DNA from: Rhizobium acidisoli
Lineage (GTDB): Bacteria > Pseudomonadota > Alphaproteobacteria > Rhizobiales > Rhizobiaceae
Assembly: GCF_002531755.2 (NCBI RefSeq)
Contig: NZ_CP035002.1
Span: forward strand, 496,001 to 560,000
Reading direction: 5' to 3'
Length of the DNA: 64,000 nt
Shown here: in pieces, positions 16,807 to 26,077 of the stretch
Position numbering within the stretch: position 1 is the stretch's first letter
Layout: each line of letters begins with the position of its first letter
The notes under the pieces: generated by a model
Database searches by the model: none
What the model was told of the DNA's origin: nothing
Seen by the model: the letters and a program-made list of their open reading frames with translations, nothing else
Position numbers and translations under genes: made by a program

Positions 16807-16826
16807 TCTACTGATTTTATAGACTA
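16807..16826 (+). promoter_or_regulatory. Shared AT-rich element (core ATTTTATAGACTA), copy upstream of the 16859 operon
   Basis: GTCTACTGATTTTATAGACT lies 33 bp before the first monooxygenase start; GTCTA and TAGAC form a partial inverted repeat. The same core recurs at 26743 (reverse), 29492 and 35154, always next to monooxygenase, flavin-reductase, desaturase or taurine genes. It is probably an activator/operator site or an unusual -10 context; the regulator is unknown. Confidence 0.55.
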
Positions 16827-16858
16827 AGATTTGCAACCAGCGATCGGATCGTGATCTC

Positions 16859-17851
16859 ATGACCTATCTCCTCAGCCTTCTCGACAAAAGCCCTATTGAA
16901 CAGGGTTTGACCGCCGCGGATGCGTTGCGGGCGACGGTCAAGATTGCCGCCCGCGCCGAGGAACTCGGTTATCACCGCTTCTGGGTGGCCGAGCATCACA
17001 ACATGTCCAATCTGGCGAGCTCCGCGCCGGAGGCGCTAATCGCCTATCTTCTTGCCAAAACCTCGAAGATCCGGATCGGCTCCGGCGGCGTCATGCTGCA
17101 GCATTACAGCGCCTACAAGGTTGCCGAGACCTTCAACCTTTTGGCATCGCTTGCGCCCGGCCGCGTCGATCTGGGTGTCGGCAAGGCGCCGGGCGGGTTT
17201 CCGTTGTCGACGCGGGCCCTGCAGCTTGCCGTCGATCCGTCCAGGAAGCCGGATTTTGCAAGCCAGCTTTCCGATCTCAACACCTATCTCGCCGCCGACC
17301 CGAATTATGACGGTGCGCAGGCGACCCCTTTCCCGCCGACGGCGCCCGATCGTTTTCTGCTCGGCGCCAGCGTCGAAAGCGCCGAATTGGCGGCCGAGAA
17401 GGGCTGGGAGCTGGTCTTTGCCGGTCACCTGAACGGCGATCCCGACAATCTGCGCAGGACCTTTGCGGCCTATGAGCGGGCATCCGGCGGCAAACGACCG
17501 ATCCTGGCGCTCGCCGCCTTTGCCGCCGAAAGCGAGGATTATGCCCGCGAACGCGTCGGCAGACTGCGCATCGTCAAGGTGTTCCTGCCGAATGGCCAGA
17601 CCGTCAATGTCGGCAGCGAGGAGCAGGCAGCCGAATTTGCCCGCCAGGCCGGCGTCACCGATTACCGTATCGAGGAGAAGGTGCCGAGCGTGCTGCACGG
17701 CACGGCAAAGCAGATCCGCAAGGAATTGGACGAGCTTCACCGTCTCTACGGCGTCAAGGAGTTCGTGCTCGACACACCGGCGCTTTCGGTCGCCGAGCGC
17801 CTGGCCTCCATCGAGCTGCTCGCTGAGGAGCGGCTTTCTCTCGTCGCCTGA
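16859..17851 (+). CDS. LLM-class flavin-dependent oxidoreductase (short type, CmoO/YtmO-like)
   Basis: 330 residues of luciferase-like (bacterial-luciferase α/β-barrel) fold: RAEELGYHRFWVAEHHNM, IRIGSGGVMLQHYSAYKVAE and RVDLGVGKAPGG are family landmarks. It has the size of B. subtilis YtmO/CmoO. It opens an operon that continues with an NtaA-type monooxygenase, M20 deacetylase, GNAT acetyltransferase and amino-acid importer, the same set as the ytmI operon, so an S-substituted (N-acetyl)cysteine substrate is likely. It needs reduced FMN, perhaps from the SsuE-like enzyme at 29532. Confidence 0.85.
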   Translation: MTYLLSLLDKSPIEQGLTAADALRATVKIAARAEELGYHRFWVAEHHNMSNLASSAPEALIAYLLAKTSKIRIGSGGVMLQHYSAYKVAETFNLLASLAPGRVDLGVGKAPGGFPLSTRALQLAVDPSRKPDFASQLSDLNTYLAADPNYDGAQATPFPPTAPDRFLLGASVESAELAAEKGWELVFAGHLNGDPDNLRRTFAAYERASGGKRPILALAAFAAESEDYARERVGRLRIVKVFLPNGQTVNVGSEEQAAEFARQAGVTDYRIEEKVPSVLHGTAKQIRKELDELHRLYGVKEFVLDTPALSVAERLASIELLAEERLSLVA

Positions 17852-17874
17852 CGGTTTTCAAGGAGATCGATCCC

Positions 17875-19224
17875 ATGGCTCAGAAACACGTCACGTTCGG
17901 CATCATGCTGCAGGGTCCCGGCGGTCACATGAATGCCTGGAAACATCCAAGCGGACCGGTCGATGCCAGCGTCAATTTCGACTTCTTCGTCAACACGGCG
18001 CGCAAGGCCGAGGCGGCCGGCATCGCTTTTGCCTTCGTCGCCGACGGGCTCTATATCAACGAGCAGTCGATCCCGCATTTCCTCAACCGGTTCGAGCCGA
18101 TCGCCATTCTCTCGGCGCTTGCCGGCTCGACCTCGAAAATCGGCCTCGTCGGCACAGTCTCGACCTCCTACAGCGATCCCTTCACCATCGCCCGCCAGTT
18201 CGCCTCGATCGATCTCATCAGCGGCGGCAGGGCAGGGTGGAATGCCGTGACCTCGCCGCTCGAGGGCTCGGGGCGCAATTACAGCCGCGAACATCCCGAG
18301 CACGAACTGCGCTACGAGATCGCCGAGGACTATATCGAGGCGATCAAAGGCCTCTGGGACTCCTGGGACGATGACGCCTTCGTGCGCAATCGCGAAACCG
18401 GCGTCTATGCCGACAAGACCAAGATGCACCGCCTCAACCACAAGGGCCGCTTTTTCCGCATAGAAGGGCCGCTCAACATCGGCCGTTCGAAGCAGGGGCA
18501 ACCAGTGGTCTTCCAGGCCGGCGCTTCGGACTCCGGCATCAGGCTTGCCGGCAAACATGCCGATGCCGTCTTTACCAACGGCGGACCGTTGGAGGAGGCG
18601 CAGGCCTTCTATCGGCAGCTGAAGGACAGCGTGATTGCGCATGGGCGCCCGGCGGCGGAGGTCGGCATCTATCCCGGCATCGGCCCGATCGTCGGCAAGA
18701 CGGCCGAGGAAGCGGAAGCCAAATATCAGGCGATCCGCAATCTCGTCACCATCGAGGAGGCGCTCGCCTATCTCGGCCGTTTCTTCGACCATCACGATTT
18801 CAGCAGCTACCCCCTGGACGGGGCTTTTCCGGATCTCGGCGAGATCGGCAAGAACAGCTTCCGCGCGACCACCGACCGCATCAAGAGGACGGCGCGCGAA
18901 AAGGGCCTGACGCTGCGCGAAATCGCGCTCGATGTCGCCACGCCACGCACCGCCTTTATCGGCACGGCGGAGCATATCGCCGACGAGATCATTCGCTGGG
19001 TGGACAACGGCGCCGCCGACGGCTTCATCCTCGGTTTCCCCGTCATCGCCGAGGGCTTCGACGATTTTGCCGAACACGTCCTGCCGGTCCTGACCGAGCG
19101 GGGGTATTTCGATCCCGTCCTGAAGGGCGAGACGCTGCGCGACCACCTCGGCCTGCCCTTCCGCGAAAGCCGGTATGCGGCCAGTGCCGATCAGCTCGAG
19201 CCCGGAAAGGCTGTCGGCGCCTGA
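17875..19224 (+). CDS. LLM-class flavin-dependent monooxygenase (NtaA/SnaA/DszA type, CmoJ/YtnJ-like)
   Basis: 449 residues with hallmark segments of the nitrilotriacetate/dibenzothiophene-sulfone monooxygenase group: N-terminal GIMLQGPGGHMNAWKHP, SGGRAGWNAVTSP, the LNHKGRFFRIEGPLN tract, VVFQAGASDSG and a C-terminal RGYFDPVLKGETLRDHLGLP. B. subtilis YtnJ/CmoJ (~440 residues) is the closest functional analogue by context. It would oxidise or cleave a C-S or C-N bond with O2 and FMNH2. It is 23 bp behind the preceding gene, with AAGGAGA before the ATG. Confidence 0.88.
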   Translation: MAQKHVTFGIMLQGPGGHMNAWKHPSGPVDASVNFDFFVNTARKAEAAGIAFAFVADGLYINEQSIPHFLNRFEPIAILSALAGSTSKIGLVGTVSTSYSDPFTIARQFASIDLISGGRAGWNAVTSPLEGSGRNYSREHPEHELRYEIAEDYIEAIKGLWDSWDDDAFVRNRETGVYADKTKMHRLNHKGRFFRIEGPLNIGRSKQGQPVVFQAGASDSGIRLAGKHADAVFTNGGPLEEAQAFYRQLKDSVIAHGRPAAEVGIYPGIGPIVGKTAEEAEAKYQAIRNLVTIEEALAYLGRFFDHHDFSSYPLDGAFPDLGEIGKNSFRATTDRIKRTAREKGLTLREIALDVATPRTAFIGTAEHIADEIIRWVDNGAADGFILGFPVIAEGFDDFAEHVLPVLTERGYFDPVLKGETLRDHLGLPFRESRYAASADQLEPGKAVGA

Positions 19225-19241
19225 GGCGCCGGCGAACCGCC

Positions 19242-20441
19242 ATGGATGTCATCGCTCAAAACCCCCGCAGCAACGATCCGGTCGAAAAGGGCATCGCCGC
19301 CTATCTCGACGAGATCATCGCGCTTCGCCACGACCTGCATCAATATCCGGAGCTTGCCTTTCAGGAGCTGAGGACCAGCAAGCTCGTGGCATCCCGCCTG
19401 TCCTCCTGGGGCTACGAGGTGGTGACGGGCATCGCCGGCACCGGCATCGTCGCCACCTTGAGACGCGGTGACGGTAAGAAGCGGATCGGCATTCGCGCCG
19501 ACTTGGATGCCCTGCCGATCGAGGAGGCGACCGGACTTGCCTATGCCAGCAGCAATCCCGGCGTCATGCATGCCTGCGGTCATGACGGCCATACCGCCAT
19601 CCTGCTGGCGGCTGCCCGCTATCTCGCAGAGAGCGGTCATTTCAGCGGCACGTTGAGGCTGATCTTTCAGCCCGCCGAGGAAATCGGCGCCGGTGCCCGC
19701 AAGATGATCTCGGAAGGCCTGTTCGAACGGTTTCCCGTCGATGCGGTCTTCGGTCTGCACAACTGGCCGGGTGTGCCGACGGGGCAATTCGGTTTCGTCG
19801 CCGGCCCGGCCATGGCCTCGGTCGATCAGGCGGTCGTCAAAATCGTCGGCAAGGGCGGGCATGGCGCCGAGCCGCACCGCGCCGTCGATCCGGTGCTCGC
19901 TTCCGCCTCCTTCATCACCGCCCTGCAAAGCGTCGTCTCGCGCAATGTCGATCCGCAGGACATGGCGGTCGTCACGGTCGGCTCGATCCATGCCGGCTCC
20001 GCCTCGAACGTCATCCCCGAGAGCGTCGAGATGAAGCTCACCATGCGGGCCTTCAGCGAGACGGTTCGCCATCTGCTGCAGGAACGTATTCCAGCCCTCG
20101 CGCGCGCCCAGGCCGAAAGCTTCGGTGCAGCGGCGGAGGTGAATTACCGCCTCGGTTTTCCGGCCTTGGTCAATCACGCCAAAGAGACGGCATTTGCCCG
20201 TGACGTCGCCTATGACGCACTTGGCCTTGCGGCGATCGAAAAGGATTTCCGGCCGAGAACCGCGAGCGAGGATTTTGCCTTCATGCTGCAGGCCAATTCC
20301 GGTAGCTACCTCTTCGTCGGCAATGGCGACAGCGCGCCACTCCACAGCGCCCACTACAATTTCAACGACGCGATCATTGCACCCGCCGCCCGCTATTGGG
20401 TGCGGCTCGCCGAAACCTTCCTCATTGATGACAACGGGTGA
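19242..20441 (+). CDS. M20-family amidohydrolase/deacetylase (SndA-like)
   Basis: 399 residues. Metal-site motifs of M20D (hippurate hydrolase/N-acyl-amino-acid deacetylase) enzymes are present: IRADLDALPIEE, GVMHACGHDGHTA, QPAEEIGAGA, HNWPG, and a late EDFAFMLQANSGSYLF that carries the last metal ligand region. It probably removes the N-acetyl group after the monooxygenases act, as SndA (YtnL) does in B. subtilis. It overlaps or abuts the GNAT gene, so acetylation and deacetylation are co-expressed. Confidence 0.88.
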   Translation: MDVIAQNPRSNDPVEKGIAAYLDEIIALRHDLHQYPELAFQELRTSKLVASRLSSWGYEVVTGIAGTGIVATLRRGDGKKRIGIRADLDALPIEEATGLAYASSNPGVMHACGHDGHTAILLAAARYLAESGHFSGTLRLIFQPAEEIGAGARKMISEGLFERFPVDAVFGLHNWPGVPTGQFGFVAGPAMASVDQAVVKIVGKGGHGAEPHRAVDPVLASASFITALQSVVSRNVDPQDMAVVTVGSIHAGSASNVIPESVEMKLTMRAFSETVRHLLQERIPALARAQAESFGAAAEVNYRLGFPALVNHAKETAFARDVAYDALGLAAIEKDFRPRTASEDFAFMLQANSGSYLFVGNGDSAPLHSAHYNFNDAIIAPAARYWVRLAETFLIDDNG

Positions 20442-20449
20442 CGAACGAT

Positions 20450-21001
20450 ATGAGCGATACGTTTCTCTATACGAGCCCTCTCGATCCCCGCGCCAAGCCG
20501 CTGATCGATGAGTTGATCCACGAATATGACAGCCGCTACGGCACCTATTTCAATGCCGAAGGGGCTGCGGCCGAACTCAATCGCTATCCCCCCGAAGCCT
20601 TTGCCCCGCCTTACGGCAATTTTCTGTTGCTGATCCGCAATGGAGAAACCATCGGCGGCGGCGCCTTCAAACATTACGACGAGCGCACCGCCGAGTTCAA
20701 ACGCATCTGGACGCGTTCCGACCTGCGCCGCCAGGGGCTTGCCCGCAAGGTGCTGGTGGAGCTGGAGATCCAGGCGGCCCGCCAGGGTTATACCCGCATT
20801 TACCTCACGACCGGTTTCCGCCAGCCGGAGGCCGTCGGCCTCTATCTGAATGACGGTTACACCGCTCTCTTCGACACCTTAGCCGATCCCGAGATCTACA
20901 AGAGCCTGCCCTTCGAGAAGGATATCAGCCATTTGGCCGAGCCTGCTCTTGACGACGTGGCGGCGGAACCGCGCCTGCGCGTGGCCGGCGCAAATCATTG
21001 A
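20450..21001 (+). CDS. GNAT N-acetyltransferase (SnaA-like)
   Basis: 183 residues from the ATG at 20450; a GTG at 20438 overlapping the previous stop is also possible. The acetyl-CoA motif A is IWTRSDLRRQGLARKVLVEL and motif B is GYTRIYLTTGFRQPEAVGLY. Next to the M20 and LLM genes it fits the N-acetyltransferase that opens S-alkyl/S-succinocysteine salvage, protecting the amino group of the cysteine thioether. The substrate is inferred from context only. Confidence 0.85.
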   Translation: MSDTFLYTSPLDPRAKPLIDELIHEYDSRYGTYFNAEGAAAELNRYPPEAFAPPYGNFLLLIRNGETIGGGAFKHYDERTAEFKRIWTRSDLRRQGLARKVLVELEIQAARQGYTRIYLTTGFRQPEAVGLYLNDGYTALFDTLADPEIYKSLPFEKDISHLAEPALDDVAAEPRLRVAGANH

Positions 21002-21038
21002 AAACGGCAAAGACCGACAATCATAAAAGGGAAGCACA

Positions 21039-22817
21039 ATGGCACTGACGACGGATTTCGGCGGTATCGACACCGGCAGCAGGACGGCCGAATCGAAGCA
21101 GGATCATTCCCGTTACCGCATCGTGCCGGCGCGCCATCCCGGCCGTCTGGCCGGCACGATCTTTGCCGTCGTCGTCATCATCGCCGTGCTCTATTCGACC
21201 TTCACCAATCCGCGCTGGGGTTGGGGCGTCTTTGCCGAATGGTTCTTCGCCGAGCCGGTGCTCGTCGGCCTCGGCAGGACGCTGCTGCTGACCGTGCTTG
21301 CCGCCATATCCGGTTCCATTCTCGGAACGGCGCTGGCGCTTGCCCGCGTCTCCAGGTCGCCGCTGCTGTCAGGTCTTTCCTGGGGCTATATCTGGCTGTT
21401 GCGCTCGATCCCGGTCATCGTGCTGCTGTTGATATTGAACAATCTCGGCTATCTCTACGAAACGATCAAGATCGGCATTCCCTTCACTGATACGGTGTTC
21501 ATCGACTATCCCACAGTGCAGCTGCTGACGCCTTTTGCCGCCGCTTTCCTCGGCCTGACGCTCAACCAATCGGCCTTCTTCGCCGAGATCGTCCGCGGCG
21601 GCATTCTTTCGGTGGATCATGGGCAGCTGGAAGCCGCCGCCGCACTCGGCCTGGCGCGCCGCCGCCAGGCTTTCCGCATCGTGCTGCCGCAGGCGATGCG
21701 CTCGATTCTGCCGACCGGCTTCAACGAACTGATCGGATTGGCGAAGAGCACCTCGATGGTCTACGTGCTGGCGCTGCCGGAACTCTTCTACACGGTGCAG
21801 GTGATCTATCGCCGCAATCTCGAAGTCATTCCGCTGCTGATGGTCGCGACCGTCTGGTATCTGATCATCATGACGGTGTTGTCGATTGCTCAGCATTATA
21901 TCGAGCGCTACTTCTCCAAAGGTGCGGTGCGCAATCCGACACCGCTGCCCTTCCAGGCGTTTTTCGCGCGCTTCCGCCGGCCGCTCCCGGTGCGGGAGAC
22001 GGCGACCGAGACTGTGCGCAAGGTCGGCTTCCGGGATGCGGCAGCTTTGCGGGCGGCAGGCGGTGCGGTGCGCATCCAGGGCATTTCGAAGAGCTTCGGC
22101 TCCCTGAAGGTGCTCGATAAGGTCGAGCTCAGCCTGCCGGCCGGCAGTGTGACCGCCATCCTTGGTCCGTCCGGCTCCGGCAAGTCGACGCTTCTCCGCG
22201 CCATCAACCATCTGGAGCGCGTCGACGAGGGCTTCATCTCGGTCGACGGCGATTTTGTCGGCTACAGCAGGAAGGGCGACACGCTCTATGAGCTCAAGGA
22301 AAAAGAGATCCTGCAGCGCCGCGCGGATATCGGCATGGTCTTCCAGAGCTTCAATCTCTTCCCACATCTGACCGTGCTCGAAAACCTCATTGAAGCGCCG
22401 ATCCAGGTGCGCGGCGTCAGCCGCGAGGATGCCGTCCAGCTGGCGCAGGAGCTGCTGGCCCGCATCGGCCTCAGCGACAAGATCAACGCCTATCCACGCC
22501 AGCTTTCCGGCGGGCAGCAGCAGCGTGTGGCGATCGCCCGGGCCTTAGCGCTCCGTCCCAAGGTGCTGCTCTTCGATGAGCCGACTTCCGCACTCGATCC
22601 GGAGCTGGTCGGCGAAGTGCTCGACGTCATCAAGGAACTGGCCCGCACCGGCACGACGCTCGTCATCGTCACCCATGAAATCGGCTTTGCCCGCGAAGTC
22701 GCCGATACCGTCGTCTTCATGGAAAGCGGCCGGATCCTCGAGGCCGGCCCGCCTGCCCGGATTTTCACCCAAGCGGAACATCCCCGCACGCGGGAATTCC
22801 TCGCCAAGGTTCTCTAG
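21039..22817 (+). CDS. Amino-acid (cystine-type) ABC transporter, fused permease and ATPase
   Basis: 592 residues. Residues ~1-300 are a HisM/GlnP-type permease (about five TM segments; [21 protein letters not shown] and [17 protein letters not shown] are the EAA-loop region). Residues ~345-592 are the ATPase: Walker [10 protein letters not shown] (376-384), [19 protein letters not shown], Walker [12 protein letters not shown] and [13 protein letters not shown]. Polar amino-acid importers usually split these into two proteins; permease-ATPase fusions exist in some proteobacteria. It sits between the salvage enzymes and two binding proteins, so S-substituted cysteines or cystine are the likely cargo. 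Confidence 0.9.
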   Translation: MALTTDFGGIDTGSRTAESKQDHSRYRIVPARHPGRLAGTIFAVVVIIAVLYSTFTNPRWGWGVFAEWFFAEPVLVGLGRTLLLTVLAAISGSILGTALALARVSRSPLLSGLSWGYIWLLRSIPVIVLLLILNNLGYLYETIKIGIPFTDTVFIDYPTVQLLTPFAAAFLGLTLNQSAFFAEIVRGGILSVDHGQLEAAAALGLARRRQAFRIVLPQAMRSILPTGFNELIGLAKSTSMVYVLALPELFYTVQVIYRRNLEVIPLLMVATVWYLIIMTVLSIAQHYIERYFSKGAVRNPTPLPFQAFFARFRRPLPVRETATETVRKVGFRDAAALRAAGGAVRIQGISKSFGSLKVLDKVELSLPAGSVTAILGPSGSGKSTLLRAINHLERVDEGFISVDGDFVGYSRKGDTLYELKEKEILQRRADIGMVFQSFNLFPHLTVLENLIEAPIQVRGVSREDAVQLAQELLARIGLSDKINAYPRQLSGGQQQRVAIARALALRPKVLLFDEPTSALDPELVGEVLDVIKELARTGTTLVIVTHEIGFAREVADTVVFMESGRILEAGPPARIFTQAEHPRTREFLAKVL

Positions 22818-22909
22818 CGCCAGACAGCGCTGGTGAAATGCCGGGCCGCGACGGGCTGCTCCGGTCGAATAACGATAAGCACAATCTTAAGATGAAATGG
22901 AGAAGGGGC

Positions 22910-23854
22910 ATGGCATTTACAGATAGAGTAAGGCTTCTCATAGCCGGAGCCGTCACCATTGGCGCGATCGGTTTCGGTTCCGCTCAGGCGCAGCAGAAAT
23001 TCGATCTCAGCCCCGAGCAGCCGAACCGGCTACGGGTGGAAAAGAACGAGAAGCGCATTGACGAGGTCAAAGGCTTCAAGTTCGTCGAAAACGGCGTCTT
23101 CACCGTCGGCATCAGCTCGAGCGGCAACCTGCCGCTGCATGATTATGCCTCCGATTCCAAGACCGTCATCGGTTACGACGTCGATCTGGCGCAAGCCATT
23201 GCCGACAGCCTCGGCCTGAAGCTCAATCTGGTCTCCGTTGCCTGGGCCGACTGGCCGCTCGGGCTGACATCGGGTAAGTTCGATGCGGTGATCTCGAACG
23301 TTACTGTCACGGAAGAGCGCAAGCAGAAATTCGATTTCTCGACCTACCGCAAGGATGAGCTCGGCTTCTACGTCAAGGCCGACAGCCCGATCACGGCGCT
23401 CAAGCAGCCGAGGGATATTGCCGGCCTGAAGGTCATCACCGATGCCGGCACCAACCAGGAGAAGATCCTGCTGGAATGGGACCGGCAGAACGTCGCGGCC
23501 GGCCTCAAGCCGATCGAGGTGCAATATTATGACGACGACGCGGTCAAGGATCTCGCCGTCCAGTCCGGCAGAGCCGACGCCGTCTTCAGCGTCAACGCGA
23601 CGCAGGCCTATGCGGCGGGCATCAATGGCAAGACCAAGCTCGTCGGCACCGTCAGCGGCGGTTGGCCGATCACCGCCGAGATTGCGGTCACCACCCGCAA
23701 AGACAGCGGTCTGGCCGCTCCCCTGACCGATGTCGTCAACGACCTGATCGCCAGCGGCGCCTATCGGAAAATTCTCGATGCATGGAATCTCGGTCCTGAG
23801 GCGATCGACAAGGCGCAGACCAACCCGCCCGGCCTGCCGAAGAGCGGCTCCTGA
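22910..23854 (+). CDS. Periplasmic amino-acid-binding protein (SBP_bac_3), paralogue 1
   Basis: 314 residues from the ATG at 22910, seven bases after GGAG; an ATG at 22892 would give MKWRRG first. A signal peptide (VRLLIAGAVTIGAIGFGSAQAQ) precedes a family-3 binding domain: TVGISSSGNLPLHDY, IGYDVDLAQAIADSLGL, VISNVTVTEERKQKFDFSTY, DAGTNQEKILLEW and NPPGLPKSGS. It shares the whole layout with the protein at 24022, a tandem duplication with diverged ligand pockets. It is followed by a 9-bp perfect hairpin (23863-23885). Confidence 0.9.
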   Translation: MAFTDRVRLLIAGAVTIGAIGFGSAQAQQKFDLSPEQPNRLRVEKNEKRIDEVKGFKFVENGVFTVGISSSGNLPLHDYASDSKTVIGYDVDLAQAIADSLGLKLNLVSVAWADWPLGLTSGKFDAVISNVTVTEERKQKFDFSTYRKDELGFYVKADSPITALKQPRDIAGLKVITDAGTNQEKILLEWDRQNVAAGLKPIEVQYYDDDAVKDLAVQSGRADAVFSVNATQAYAAGINGKTKLVGTVSGGWPITAEIAVTTRKDSGLAAPLTDVVNDLIASGAYRKILDAWNLGPEAIDKAQTNPPGLPKSGS

Positions 23855-23862
23855 CCTTATGC

Positions 23863-23885
23863 GGCCGGCAGCATTCCTGCCGGCC
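23863..23885 (+). promoter_or_regulatory. Hairpin after binding-protein gene 1
   Basis: GGCCGGCAG (23863-23871) and CTGCCGGCC (23877-23885) pair perfectly around CATTC, 8 bases after the stop codon and without a U-tract. It is analogous to the hairpins after four other binding-protein genes here. Confidence 0.5.
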
Positions 23886-23897
23886 ATGCCCGCCTGC

Positions 23898-23939
23898 TAA
23901 AGCGCATCGCGTCAAATCTGATTCATGCGACGCGCTTTA
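23898..23939. repeat. Imperfect palindromic intergenic repeat (TAAAGCGC...GCGCTTTA)
   Basis: TAAAGCGCATCGCGTC and GCGACGCGCTTTA flank ...AAATCTGATTCATGC..., forming a long interrupted palindrome between the two binding-protein genes. From memory, elements of this form are dispersed in rhizobial genomes. It could act as an mRNA-stabilising or attenuating structure. No mobility function is evident. Confidence 0.5.
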
Positions 23940-24021
23940 ACCCTTTGTTTTGATGCATGTCGTTGTCCAGGAACCGCTGCACACTTCCGGGCGACATGCA
24001 CTAATTTGGAGATTGAAGACG

Positions 24022-24957
24022 ATGATTGCCTTTGCGGCATTGCGGACCCTGCTGATCGCCGCTATGGCGTCCGGCCTTTCCTTCGGCGCAACTCGTGCGG
24101 CCGACGATTTCGACCTGAGCCCGCAGCAGCCGGGCAGGCTGCATGCCGCCAGAAACGAGGCGGCAATCGCTGCGATCCCTGGGGAATTCAAGTTCGTCAC
24201 GCCGGGCAAGTTCACCATCGCTGTCAGTCCGGGCGGTCCGCCGCTTGCGACCTATGCCACCGACGCAAAGACCGTGGTCGGGGCGGATCCGGATTATGCC
24301 TACGCCATCGCCGACAGCCTCGGCCTGACGCTGGAGATTGTGCCTGTGGCCTGGATCGACTGGCCGCTCGGCCTCGCTTCCGGCAAGTATGATGCCGTCA
24401 TCTCCAATGTCGGGGTCACCGAACAGCGCAAGGAGAAGTTCGATTTCTCCACTTACCGTCAGGGCCTGCACGGTTTCTTCGTGAAATCCGATAGCCCCAT
24501 CGCCTCAATCAAGCAGCCGAAGGATGCGGCGGGTCTGAGGATCATCGTCGGGGCCGGAACCAACCAGGAGCGCATCCTGGTGAAGTGGAGCGACCAGGAT
24601 GTCGCCGCCGGCCTGAAGCCGATCGAGCTGCAATATTACGATGACGAGGCGGCAAGCCTCCTCGCGCTGCGTTCCGGTCGCGCCGATGTCATCGTCCAGC
24701 CGCATGCACAGCTCGTCTTCATCGCTGCGCGCGACAAGAACATCAAGCGTGTCGGTACGCTCAGCGCCGGCTGGCCCGATCGTTCCGACGTTGCGATCAC
24801 CACCCGCAAGGGAAGCGGCCTCGCCGAGGCGCTGACCGTCGCCACCAACGGCCTGATCAAGGACGGCAGCTACGCGAAGATCCTCGATCACTGGCATTTG
24901 TCCGAGGAAGCCTTGCCGGCATCCGAGACCAATCCGCCCGGCCTGCCGAAATACTGA
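24022..24957 (+). CDS. Periplasmic amino-acid-binding protein (SBP_bac_3), paralogue 2
   Basis: 311 residues from the ATG at 24022 (GGAGATTGAAG upstream), with signal peptide IAFAALRTLLIAAMASGLSFGATRA. It parallels the protein at 22910 along its whole length (FDLSPQQPGRLHAARNE, DAVISNVGVTEQRKEKFDFS, VGAGTNQERIL, ETNPPGLPKY). The former cofactor-like pocket segment differs (YATDAKTVVGADPDYAYAI against YASDSKTVIGYDVDLAQAI). It may widen the ligand range of the shared permease-ATPase. It is 30 bp upstream of the next LLM gene. Confidence 0.9.
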   Translation: MIAFAALRTLLIAAMASGLSFGATRAADDFDLSPQQPGRLHAARNEAAIAAIPGEFKFVTPGKFTIAVSPGGPPLATYATDAKTVVGADPDYAYAIADSLGLTLEIVPVAWIDWPLGLASGKYDAVISNVGVTEQRKEKFDFSTYRQGLHGFFVKSDSPIASIKQPKDAAGLRIIVGAGTNQERILVKWSDQDVAAGLKPIELQYYDDEAASLLALRSGRADVIVQPHAQLVFIAARDKNIKRVGTLSAGWPDRSDVAITTRKGSGLAEALTVATNGLIKDGSYAKILDHWHLSEEALPASETNPPGLPKY

Positions 24958-24987
24958 TCATCGCATGGCAGGAATGGAAGGGACGAC

Positions 24988-26022
24988 ATGAGCGGCCGCA
25001 ACATATCGATCAGCCATATCGGCTTTCTCACCCCCGGCAATTATCCCGACGACGATCCGTTGTCGGGATTGGAACAGACGCTCCAGCAGCTGCAATATGG
25101 CGAGGCGCTGGGCTTCGATAGCGCCTGGGTCCGCCAGCGCCATCTTGAGCCGGGGATCTCTTCGGCGAGCGCCTTCCTGGCGGCGGCCACACAGCGCACC
25201 AGCCGGATCGAACTCGGAACGGCGGTCATTCCGATCGGCTACGAGAGCCCCTATCGGCTGGCCGAAGACCTCGCCACGGTCGATGTTCTCGCGCGCGGCC
25301 GGCTGAATATCGGCGTCAGCGCCGGCCGGCCGCTGCATGCCGAATTGATTGCCCCGCGGGTCTTCGACGGCGATTGGACCGGCTACGATTTCTCGCATGA
25401 TCGCGTGCTGCGCTTTGCCGACAATTTGCGCGGCACCTATCTGGGCGACGAGCAGACTTTCATCAGGACGCCCTTCGGCCCGCAGCGGCCGCGCCTGCAG
25501 CCCTACGCCAAGGGTCTGATCGACCGGATCTGGTACGGCGGCGGCTCGCAGCGCTCGGCCGGATGGGCCGGCCGCAATGGCTTCAATCTGTTGACGGGCA
25601 ATGTGATAACGGGGGAGGGGACGGACGATTTCTTCGTGGCCCAATCCAGGCTGATCGAAACCCATCGTGCCGCCGGTACCGGGCGCCGTGTTGCGCTCGG
25701 CCGCGTCATCGTGCCTTTCGACAGCGCCGACAAGGCAACGCGCCGCCGTTACCGCGATTATGCGGAGGGCCGCCATGGGCGCACACTTTCGCCGCAAGGC
25801 GAGCGGCGCACCTTGTTCGCGCGCGATGTTGTCGGCACGGCGGACGAGATCTTGGCGCAGCTTTTTGCCGATCCGATCCTGCCGGAGGTCGGCGAGTTGA
25901 GGCTGGAGCTTCCCTACGAGTTCGAGCACGAGGAATACCGCCAGATCCTCCACGACTTCGTGACATCAATCGCACCCGAACTCGGATGGAAAGCCCAGCC
26001 CCAAATTCGGGCCGCTTCCTGA
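24988..26022 (+). CDS. LLM-class flavin-dependent oxidoreductase
   Basis: 344 residues with luciferase-like features: ISHIGFLTPGNYP at the β1 strand, YGEALGFDSAWVRQRHLEPG, RIELGTAVIPIGYESPYRLAEDL, GRLNIGVSAGRP and the C-terminal GELRLELPYEFEHEEYRQIL. It follows the second binding protein by 30 bp and so probably extends the same operon. The exact substrate is unknown; a further sulfur- or nitrogen-containing intermediate of the salvage route is inferred. Confidence 0.82.
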   Translation: MSGRNISISHIGFLTPGNYPDDDPLSGLEQTLQQLQYGEALGFDSAWVRQRHLEPGISSASAFLAAATQRTSRIELGTAVIPIGYESPYRLAEDLATVDVLARGRLNIGVSAGRPLHAELIAPRVFDGDWTGYDFSHDRVLRFADNLRGTYLGDEQTFIRTPFGPQRPRLQPYAKGLIDRIWYGGGSQRSAGWAGRNGFNLLTGNVITGEGTDDFFVAQSRLIETHRAAGTGRRVALGRVIVPFDSADKATRRRYRDYAEGRHGRTLSPQGERRTLFARDVVGTADEILAQLFADPILPEVGELRLELPYEFEHEEYRQILHDFVTSIAPELGWKAQPQIRAAS

Positions 26023-26077
26023 AAAAGCAGTCGTCGAGTCGACGCCAGAAGCATCATCCCACGAGGAACATTCATCA

